In this document: in pieces, positions 58,801 to 64,000 of the stretch | Layout: each line of letters begins with the position of its first letter | Numbering within the stretch: the first letter of the stretch is position 1 | Assembly: GCF_020171945.1 (NCBI RefSeq) | Contig: NZ_JAIVAP010000010.1 | Coordinates: forward strand, 62,001-126,000 | Direction of reading: 5' to 3' | Source of the DNA: Bacillus infantis | GTDB taxonomy: Bacteria > Bacillota > Bacilli > Bacillales > Cytobacillaceae | DNA: 64,000 nucleotides | Made by a program: the position numbers and the translations under genes | The notes under the pieces: generated by a model | Told to the model about the DNA's origin: nothing | What the model saw: only the letters and a program-made list of their open reading frames with translations | Databases searched by the model: none

Positions 58801-60171
58801 TACACAAAGGTGCTGTTCGGTGAAGACAATGTTTACCGTGCCGGAACGATCGGCACTGTAGCAGATAAGACGGCTTACGGTTATGTTAAGGCATATCAGC
58901 AGGACAACAACCTGCAGATCCGCGGTGCAGAGATTGACCGCCTTGCATCAGGCTGCACAGGCGTTAAAAGGACGACCGGCCAGCACCCTGGGGGCATCAT
59001 CGTTGTTCCTGATTATATGGATATCTTCGATTTCTCGCCGATCCAGTTTCCGGCTGATGACAGAACATCAGAATGGAAGACGACCCATTTTGACTTCCAT
59101 TCGATCCATGACAATCTCCTGAAGCTCGATATACTCGGCCATGATGACCCGACTGTCATCAGGATGCTCCAGGATCTGAGCGGAATTGATCCGAAGACGA
59201 TACCGACTGATGATCCTGAAGTCATGAAGATTTTCTCCGGAACTGAATCATTGGGCGTCACTCAAGATCAGATCATGTGTAAAACAGGGACGCTTGGCAT
59301 ACCGGAATTCGGGACGCGCTTTGTCCGCCAGATGCTTGAGGATACGAAGCCGACCACCTTCTCTGAGCTTGTACAGATCTCAGGCCTGTCGCACGGGACG
59401 GATGTATGGCTCGGCAATGCACAGGAGCTGATCCATAACAGCATCTGTACCCTGAGTGAGGTTATCGGCTGCCGTGATGACATTATGGTGTATTTGATCT
59501 ATCAGGGCCTTGAGCCTGCCTTCGCCTTCAAAATCATGGAGTCAGTCCGTAAAGGGAAAGGGCTCTCTGATGAAATGGAAGAAGAAATGCGCAGAAATGA
59601 AGTGCCTGAATGGTATATTGATTCCTGCAAAAAGATAAAATACATGTTCCCGAAAGCACACGCCGCCGCTTATGTTTTGATGGCTGTCCGGATTGCGTAT
59701 TTCAAAGTGCATCACGCCCTTCTATATTATGCTGCCTACTTTACGGTCAGGGCTGAAGACTTTGATGTAGAAGCAATGGTCCGCGGATCTCAGGCCATCA
59801 GGGCGAAGATCGAGGAAATCAACGCAAAAGGACTTGACGCTTCACCAAAGGAAAAGAACCTTCTTACCGTCATGGAGCTTGCTCTGGAAATGAACGAACG
59901 CGGCTATAAATTCTCCAAAGTGGACTTGTACCGTTCGGATGCAACTGATTTCATCATCGACGGAGATTCTCTCATCCCGCCATTCAATGCAATACCGGGG
60001 CTTGGCACAAATGCAGCCCTTAACATTGTAAAGGCAAGGGGAGAAGGGGAGTTCCTCTCTAAAGAAGATCTCCAGCAAAGAGGAAGGATCTCCAAAACGA
60101 TCCTTGAGTACCTGGATAACCACGGCTGCCTGGAGTCTCTCCCAGATCAAAACCAGCTGTCATTATTCTAA
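55849..60171 (+). CDS. polC: DNA polymerase III PolC-type alpha subunit
   Basis: PolC is the main replicative DNA polymerase of low-GC Gram-positives, with built-in proofreading. The 1440-residue protein has an N-terminal domain, an OB fold near 240-315 and a PHP domain split by the exonuclease. The DEDD exonuclease starts at Asp429 (FDVETTGLS). The polymerase core has the catalytic aspartates in PDIDLNF (968-974). A four-cysteine zinc site is at Cys915, Cys918, Cys940 and Cys943, and a helix-hairpin-helix region lies near the end. The last residues, QLSLF, form a clamp-binding motif. AGGAGAGAG precedes the ATG. Confidence 0.98.
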   Translation: MSDATGKKERFHLLLQQLQLTEDAFVKHFENAQIDKVVIEKQAKKWHFYFLFDSILPCSVFSRFSVQLEKTFSHIANTSFTIEVADQNFTEELLLDYWKSCIQEIEGISPPLIKLLNEQTPKVQGTKVILNVRNEMEGLAIKRKYAGMIANVFQTFGFPMLTIDTEINADSSSNAEYEQFLKAKQQEDQERGRQAMIDMQKKEAEGDSGSGELQGPLSIGLTIKDDADFRRLEEIVDEERRVAVEGFIFAAETKELRSGRTLLTFKVTDYTSSIMVKMFSRDKEDAALFQHVQKGMWVKVRGSIQNDTFVRDLVMIGNDINEIKPVLRKDTAPEDEKRVELHLHTPMSQMDAVSSVSALVSQAKKWGHKAIAITDHAVAQSFPEAFGAGKKNDIKILYGVEINLIDDGVPIAYNSAPIHLAEGTYIVFDVETTGLSAVYDTIIELAAVKIHDGEIIDRFESFANPHHPLSATTINLTGITDDDVRNAPEVEEVLRRFKEWSQNDILVAHNASFDMGFLNTGYKRYGVGKAANPVIDTLELARFLLPEMKNHRLNTLAKKFDVELTQHHRAIYDAEATGYLLIKMLKEVMQKGIEYHNQLNDNMGKGNAYQRARPSHCTLLAQTEAGLKNLFKLVSISHMNYFYRVPRVPRSLLEKYRDGILVGSGCDRGEVFEAMMQKGPEEAEDLASFYDYLEVHPKAVYAHLIEMELVRDEKALEEIISNIVKLGEKLDIPVAATGNVHYLNPVDKIYRKILINSQGGANPLNRHQLPDVHFRTTNEMLDAFSFLGKEKAKEIVVENTNKVADMIDSIKPIKDDLYTPKIEGADEEMRNMSYDMARRIYGDELPEIVEARLEKELKSIIGHGFAVIYLISHKLVKKSLNDGYLVGSRGSVGSSFVATMTEITEVNPLPPHYVCPACKHSEFFNDGSVGSGFDLPDKNCPTCDIPYRKDGHDIPFETFLGFKGDKVPDIDLNFSGEYQPRAHNYTKVLFGEDNVYRAGTIGTVADKTAYGYVKAYQQDNNLQIRGAEIDRLASGCTGVKRTTGQHPGGIIVVPDYMDIFDFSPIQFPADDRTSEWKTTHFDFHSIHDNLLKLDILGHDDPTVIRMLQDLSGIDPKTIPTDDPEVMKIFSGTESLGVTQDQIMCKTGTLGIPEFGTRFVRQMLEDTKPTTFSELVQISGLSHGTDVWLGNAQELIHNSICTLSEVIGCRDDIMVYLIYQGLEPAFAFKIMESVRKGKGLSDEMEEEMRRNEVPEWYIDSCKKIKYMFPKAHAAAYVLMAVRIAYFKVHHALLYYAAYFTVRAEDFDVEAMVRGSQAIRAKIEEINAKGLDASPKEKNLLTVMELALEMNERGYKFSKVDLYRSDATDFIIDGDSLIPPFNAIPGLGTNAALNIVKARGEGEFLSKEDLQQRGRISKTILEYLDNHGCLESLPDQNQLSLF

Positions 60172-60202
60172 ACCAGGAGTTTGGCTGCAGTATCCGCTGG
60201 CA

Positions 60203-60218
60203 TGGCAAACCCTTGCCA
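60203..60218 (+). other. Hairpin after polC
   Basis: TGGCAA (60203-60208) pairs with TTGCCA (60213-60218) around ACCC. No U-tract follows, so it is a doubtful terminator. It lies just upstream of the rimP promoter. Confidence 0.35.
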
Positions 60219-60233
60219 GTACCGCTGTTCCAT

Positions 60234-60262
60234 TTGCATAAAAAATTTGGTTATGGTATAGT
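60234..60262 (+). promoter_or_regulatory. SigA promoter of the rimP-nusA-infB operon
   Basis: TTGCAT (60234-60239) and TATAGT (60257-60262) are 17 bases apart, with TGG just before the -10 (extended -10). Transcription should start near 60269, giving a leader of about 240 bases. Confidence 0.8.
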
Positions 60263-60293
60263 TTTATTGGAAATACTAAGGATAACTCTCGAA

Positions 60294-60463
60294 AAAGAGT
60301 GGGGCAACCCACTCTTTCGTGTTGTGTACGCTAATTTCTGAACGCTTCTCCAGGCATCTGCTCTGTAAAAGAAGCATGTTCCGGCTGAGAGCCCCCCCTT
60401 AGAGGGGGGTCTCTTTAAATGCCGGGGCCAGGCTTTTTGCAGGCATGGGCCTGAGCATCCCGG
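60294..60463 (+). promoter_or_regulatory. Structured leader of rimP-nusA with terminator-like hairpins
   Basis: Three stem-loops follow the promoter. The first is AAAGAGTGGG (60294-60303) with CCCACTCTTT (60308-60317), closed by a GCAA tetraloop. The second is GAGA plus six C (60387-60397) with six G plus TCTC (60404-60413), followed by TTTAAAT. The third is CCGGG (60422-60426) with CCCGG (60459-60463) plus inner CAGGC/GCCTG-type pairs. The U-tracts are weak. In B. subtilis NusA is reported to limit its own operon by NusA-dependent termination in this leader. Such weak terminators would fit, which is inference here. Confidence 0.6.
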
Positions 60464-60512
60464 GATATTACATACGGGTTTAAGGATGCCTTAACACCAA
60501 AGGAGGGAAATT

Positions 60513-60983
60513 ATGAGCAAAGTGACTGAAACCGTCGAAGAGCTGGTCACCCCTATCGTGGATGATCTTAATCTGGAGCTGGTTGATATTGAATATGTTA
60601 AAGAAGGAAAAGAGTGGTTCCTTCGCGTATTTATTGATAAGGAGCAGGGTGTAGACATTGAAGAATGCGGCCTTGTCAGCGAAAGGCTCAGCGAAAAGCT
60701 CGACGAACTCGATCCTATTCCTTATAACTATTTCCTGGAAGTCTCATCACCGGGTGCTGAACGCCCTCTGAAAAAAGAGAAGGACTATAAAAGTGCAATC
60801 GGAAAAAATGTCCTCATTAAAACGTATGAACCAATAGATGGCGAAAAAACGTTTGAAGGTAAGCTCACTCAATTTGATGGTGAAACAGTGACTGTGGAAG
60901 TCAGGGTCAAAACAAGAATAAAAACAATTTCCATTCCATACGAAAAAGTGGCCAATGCCCGTTTGGCAGTTACTTTCTCATAA
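60513..60983 (+). CDS. rimP: Ribosome maturation factor RimP
   Basis: RimP helps 30S subunit assembly. The 156-residue protein has the N-terminal alpha/beta domain ([20 protein letters not shown]), the block [17 protein letters not shown], and the C-terminal SH3-like domain. Length equals B. subtilis YlxS. AAAGGAGG lies seven bases before the ATG. It is the first gene of the nusA-infB operon. Confidence 0.96.
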   Translation: MSKVTETVEELVTPIVDDLNLELVDIEYVKEGKEWFLRVFIDKEQGVDIEECGLVSERLSEKLDELDPIPYNYFLEVSSPGAERPLKKEKDYKSAIGKNVLIKTYEPIDGEKTFEGKLTQFDGETVTVEVRVKTRIKTISIPYEKVANARLAVTFS

Positions 60984-61025
60984 GGAAGAAACGAGATTTA
61001 GGAGATTAAAGGGGGATACAATCTC

Positions 61026-62210
61026 ATGAGCAGTGAATTGCTGGATGCTCTGACGTTGCTGGAAAAAGAAAAAGGAATTTCTCGGGATATCATTATTGAG
61101 GCAATTGAAGCAGCCTTGATTTCAGCCTACCGCCGCAACTTTAACCAGGCGCAAAATGTCCGCATCGACTTGAACCTTGGAAGCGGAACAATGAGGGTTT
61201 TTGCCCGCAAGGAAGTAGTAGAGCAGGTCTTTGACCCGCGCCTGGAAATCAGCCTTGACGAAGCAAAGGCCATCAACCCGAATTATCAGGTTGAAGATGT
61301 GGTTGAATTGGAGGTCACTCCGAAGGACTTTGGCCGCATAGCTGCACAGACTGCCAAGCAGGTTGTGACACAGCGTGTCCGCGAGGCAGAGCGCGGGATC
61401 ATCTATTCGGAATTCATCGACCGCGAAGAAGACATCATGACCGGGATTGTCCAAAGGCAGGACCCTAAATTCATTTATGTCAGCCTCGGCAAGATCGAAG
61501 CCATTCTTCCGGCCAATGAGCAGATGCCTAATGAGCAATACAAGCCTCATGACAGGATCAAGGTCTTTATCACAAAAGTCGAAAAAACGACTAAAGGGCC
61601 GCAGATTTTTGTTTCCCGGACACATCCCGGCTTATTGAAGCGCCTGTTTGAAATTGAAGTGCCTGAAATTTATGACGGCACCGTAGAAATCAAATCGGTT
61701 TCAAGGGAAGCGGGAGACCGCTCCAAGATCTCAGTTCATGCTGACAACAGCGAAGTCGACCCGGTAGGATCCTGTGTAGGTCCAAAAGGGACTCGTGTAC
61801 AGGCAGTCGTCAATGAGCTGAAAGGCGAGAAGATCGACATTGTCAAATGGTCGCCGGATCCGGTTGTTTTTGTGGCAAATGCATTGAGCCCTTCCAAAGT
61901 GCTGGATGTAATTGTGAATGAAGAAGATAAGGCAACCACGGTTATCGTGCCGGATTACCAGCTTTCGCTTGCAATCGGGAAGCGCGGGCAGAATGCGCGC
62001 CTTGCTGCCAAGCTGACCGGCTGGAAAATCGACATTAAATCTGAGACTGAAGCCCGTGAATCAGGCATTTTCCCGCGTGAAGAGTCACTTCTTTCTTTTG
62101 ATGAAGAAGATTACGCTGATGATGCGGATTATGACTCTGATTCAGATTACACTTCTGAAGAAGATGCTGATTTCGAATCTGACTATGATGCAGATGAAGA
62201 CAGGGAGTAA
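61026..62210 (+). CDS. nusA: Transcription termination/antitermination protein NusA
   Basis: NusA binds RNA polymerase and controls pausing and intrinsic termination. The 394-residue protein has the N-terminal polymerase-binding domain, an S1 domain (near 130-200, [20 protein letters not shown]) and two KH domains. KH signatures are [19 protein letters not shown] and [20 protein letters not shown]. It lacks the acidic repeats of E. coli NusA. It ends in a roughly 35-residue Asp/Glu/Ser/Tyr-rich tail that makes it longer than B. subtilis NusA (371 residues). GGGGG lies upstream of the ATG. Confidence 0.97.
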   Translation: MSSELLDALTLLEKEKGISRDIIIEAIEAALISAYRRNFNQAQNVRIDLNLGSGTMRVFARKEVVEQVFDPRLEISLDEAKAINPNYQVEDVVELEVTPKDFGRIAAQTAKQVVTQRVREAERGIIYSEFIDREEDIMTGIVQRQDPKFIYVSLGKIEAILPANEQMPNEQYKPHDRIKVFITKVEKTTKGPQIFVSRTHPGLLKRLFEIEVPEIYDGTVEIKSVSREAGDRSKISVHADNSEVDPVGSCVGPKGTRVQAVVNELKGEKIDIVKWSPDPVVFVANALSPSKVLDVIVNEEDKATTVIVPDYQLSLAIGKRGQNARLAAKLTGWKIDIKSETEARESGIFPREESLLSFDEEDYADDADYDSDSDYTSEEDADFESDYDADEDRE

Positions 62211-62226
62211 GAAAGGGTGAATGATC

Positions 62227-62508
62227 GTGAACAAGAATAAAAAGGTTCCAATGCGTAAATGTGTCGCTACCGGTGAAATGAAGCCGAAAAAAGAACTGGT
62301 TCGCATCGTTCGCTCTAAGGAAGGTGAGGTCTCTTTGGATCTGACCGGGAAAAAGTCAGGCCGGGGAGCTTATCTTTCCAGAGATAAAGAAGCAGTCTTA
62401 TCAGCACAAAAGAAAAATATACTCTCAAATCATCTCGATGCAGCAGTGGATGATTCTATATACGAAGAGCTTTTAGAGCTCATAGAGAAGGAGAAACGAC
62501 TATCCTGA
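62227..62508 (+). CDS. rnpM: RnpM (YlxR), RNase P modulator
   Basis: This 93-residue basic protein of the YlxR family starts [18 protein letters not shown] and contains [12 protein letters not shown] and [12 protein letters not shown], the conserved RNA-binding surface. YlxR was renamed RnpM because it binds the RNase P RNA in B. subtilis. I choose GTG at 62227, about eight bases after AAAGGG. An ATG at 62221 directly abuts the ribosome site and would add two residues. Its stop overlaps the next ATG by one base. Confidence 0.92.
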   Translation: MNKNKKVPMRKCVATGEMKPKKELVRIVRSKEGEVSLDLTGKKSGRGAYLSRDKEAVLSAQKKNILSNHLDAAVDDSIYEELLELIEKEKRLS

Positions 62509-62810
62509 TGAACTCAAATCAATGGATGTCATTGCTTGGCTTGGCCAATCGAGCACGCAGGATCATATCGGGTGAAGAGCTTTCCGTCAAAGAAATCAGA
62601 GGCGGCAAAGCGAAGCTCGTGCTGCTGTCAGCAGATGCATCTGCGAATACAGCAAAAAAAGTGACAGACAAATGTAAATCCTATAACGTTCCATATAAAA
62701 TAGTGGAAAATCGTCACCTTCTTGGTCAAGCGATCGGAAAAGAAGCACGTGTAGTTGTGGCTGTCCTTGACAGCGGGTTTGCAAAAAAACTGTTGACGCT
62801 GCTCGATTAA
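62508..62810 (+). CDS. rplGA: L7Ae-family K-turn-binding protein RplGA (YlxQ)
   Basis: This 100-residue protein belongs to the L7Ae/L30e family that binds K-turn RNA. Landmarks are [36 protein letters not shown] and [19 protein letters not shown]. It corresponds to B. subtilis YlxQ, located between ylxR and infB. The ribosome site GGAG is rather far upstream, so it probably depends on coupling with rnpM through the overlapping stop/start. Confidence 0.94.
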   Translation: MNSNQWMSLLGLANRARRIISGEELSVKEIRGGKAKLVLLSADASANTAKKVTDKCKSYNVPYKIVENRHLLGQAIGKEARVVVAVLDSGFAKKLLTLLD

Positions 62811-62829
62811 TTCTACCGGGGGTGAAAAT

Positions 62830-64000
62830 ATGAGTAAAATGCGCGTCTATGAATATGCAAAGAAATTCAATATTTCAAGCAAAGACGTTATTACAAAATT
62901 GAAAGACATGAACGTGGAAGTTTCAAACCATATGACAACGATTGAAAATGATGCTGTTAAAAAACTGGATGAGATTTTTGCCAAGAAGGCGGACAGCAAA
63001 CCAGCCAGACCTAATCAGTCAGCCGGAAATCAAAAGCCGCAGCAGAACAGCCAGCCAAGGCCAAAAGCTTCTGGCGAGCAGAACAGCAACAGCAACAGCG
63101 GCAGCCGCGACAAAGCGAGGTCTTCTGCACCGGCAAACCGTTCAGGCGGAGGCAGTCAGGCTAAGTCCTTCGGCGGCAATAACAATAATAGCAATAATAA
63201 CAACCGCAATAATAACAATCGCAACAATAACAACAATCGAAACAACAATAATAATAATAATAATAATAATAAAAACCGCAACAACCGCAATAACCAGAAT
63301 AAAGGGAAGCAGCATACTAACCATGCTCCTCAGCCCCGCAAAGAAAAAGAGCTTCCGGCTAAAATCACCTTCAGTGATTCATTGACAGTAGCGGAGCTCG
63401 GTAAAAAGCTGCACCGCGAACCTTCAGAAATCATCAAAAAGCTCTTTATGCTTGGAGTAATGGCTACAATCAACCAGGACCTTGATAAAGATGCCATCGA
63501 GCTGATTGCCGGTGAATACGGCGTGGAAGTTGAGGAAGAAATCCTCATCGATACATCGGACCTTGAGGTTTATTTCACAGAAGATGAAAGTGCTGAACTG
63601 ATTGAAAGGCCATCTGTTGTAACGATCATGGGACACGTTGACCATGGTAAAACGACTCTTCTTGACAGCATCAGGAATACAAAGGTGACTGCAGGCGAGG
63701 CTGGCGGGATTACCCAGCATATCGGTGCCTATCAGGTAGAAGAAAACGGCAAGAAGATTACCTTCCTTGATACACCTGGACACGCAGCGTTTACAACTAT
63801 GCGTGCCCGTGGAGCTAAGATCACGGATATTACAATCCTGGTTGTTGCAGCTGACGACGGGGTTATGCCTCAGACTGTAGAAGCAATCAACCATGCAAAG
63901 GCAGCCGAGGTGCCAATCATCGTTGCCGTCAATAAAATGGATAAGCCTGCTGCCAATCCTGACCGCGTGATGCAGGAATTGACAGAGCACGGGCTTGTGC
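62830..64000 (+). CDS. infB: Translation initiation factor IF-2 (5' part, truncated by the window)
   Basis: IF-2 is the GTPase that brings initiator tRNA to the ribosome and promotes subunit joining. The visible 390 codons begin [20 protein letters not shown] and include a long low-complexity Asn/Arg/Gly linker (about residues 55-160). A second IF2-N domain ([20 protein letters not shown]) and the G domain follow, with [29 protein letters not shown] and NKMDKP. GGGGGTGA lies about six bases before the ATG. The reading frame is open at 64000, so only the end is missing, by position rather than by mutation. Confidence 0.97.
   Translation, partial: MSKMRVYEYAKKFNISSKDVITKLKDMNVEVSNHMTTIENDAVKKLDEIFAKKADSKPARPNQSAGNQKPQQNSQPRPKASGEQNSNSNSGSRDKARSSAPANRSGGGSQAKSFGGNNNNSNNNNRNNNNRNNNNNRNNNNNNNNNNKNRNNRNNQNKGKQHTNHAPQPRKEKELPAKITFSDSLTVAELGKKLHREPSEIIKKLFMLGVMATINQDLDKDAIELIAGEYGVEVEEEILIDTSDLEVYFTEDESAELIERPSVVTIMGHVDHGKTTLLDSIRNTKVTAGEAGGITQHIGAYQVEENGKKITFLDTPGHAAFTTMRARGAKITDITILVVAADDGVMPQTVEAINHAKAAEVPIIVAVNKMDKPAANPDRVMQELTEHGLV

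Noticed and set aside
60383-60393. CTGAGA in the rimP leader, as in TPP riboswitches
   Set aside because: The other conserved THI-box parts are missing and the motif is simply the 5' arm of the GC-rich hairpin. The operon has no thiamine genes.
63142-63324. Minus-strand frame of mostly Ile and Val over the infB Asn tract
   Set aside because: It is the complement of the AAT/AAC repeats and not a membrane protein gene.

Overview
This window is a single, almost fully co-oriented (+ strand) block of core chromosome from a motile, low-to-mid GC Gram-positive of the family Bacillaceae. Gene order from rplS through rbgA, rnhB, sucCD, dprA, topA, trmFO, xerC, hslVU, codY, the whole fla/che operon, sigD, rpsB, tsf, pyrH, frr, uppS, cdsA, dxr, rseP, proS, polC, rimP, nusA and infB is the classical Bacillus arrangement. 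Protein sequences, AGGAGG-type ribosome sites, TTG/GTG starts and SigA-type promoters all agree. I cannot name the species; the proteins look like a Bacillus-related genus (Mesobacillus/Cytobacillus-like) rather than B. subtilis itself.

Layout. 1-5.4 kb: ribosomal protein L19, a type I signal peptidase, the 50S assembly GTPase RbgA, RNase HII, and a ylqG/ylqH pair that resembles the flagellar FliK C-terminus and the cytoplasmic part of FlhB. 5.5-7.8 kb: succinyl-CoA synthetase behind a cre-like site. 7.9-12.8 kb: DprA, topoisomerase I, TrmFO. 12.8-16.8 kb: xerC(codV)-hslV-hslU-codY operon with a clear promoter and a strong terminator. 17.1-43.3 kb: the fla/che operon, 33 genes from flgB to cheD. 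It covers rod, basal body, hook, switch, type III export apparatus, FlhF/FlhG placement and the chemotaxis core CheB/A/W/C/D/Y, with many 4-bp overlaps. It ends at an intrinsic terminator. 43.4-45.3 kb: sigD behind its own extended -10 promoter, a small unknown gene and a swrB-like gene. 45.3-48.5 kb: rpsB, tsf, pyrH, frr, each boundary marked by promoters or terminators. 48.6-54.9 kb: envelope lipid and isoprenoid genes (uppS, cdsA, dxr), the site-2 protease rseP and proS. 54.9-55.8 kb: a non-coding, repeat-rich insertion that is the only accessory-looking region. 55.8-60.2 kb: polC. 60.2-64 kb: the rimP-nusA-rnpM-rplGA-infB operon with a long structured leader; infB runs off the window.

How the parts work together. 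CodY and SigD are the global regulators encoded here. CodY sits directly upstream of the flagellar operon it controls in B. subtilis, and SigD reads late flagellar genes located elsewhere. The other genes are translation, replication, envelope and TCA-cycle housekeeping functions.

I found no convincing new multigene system, prophage, CRISPR array, insertion sequence or tRNA. The most interesting signals are small. A 12-bp hairpin lies exactly between the Shine-Dalgarno and start codon of swrD. Stem-loops without U-tracts recur just ahead of flagellar ribosome sites. A FlhB-like fragment begins just past the point where FlhB cleaves itself. sigD is insulated from fla/che by a terminator and has its own promoter. 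The proS-polC gap contains dispersed-repeat elements. A multi-hairpin leader precedes rimP-nusA.
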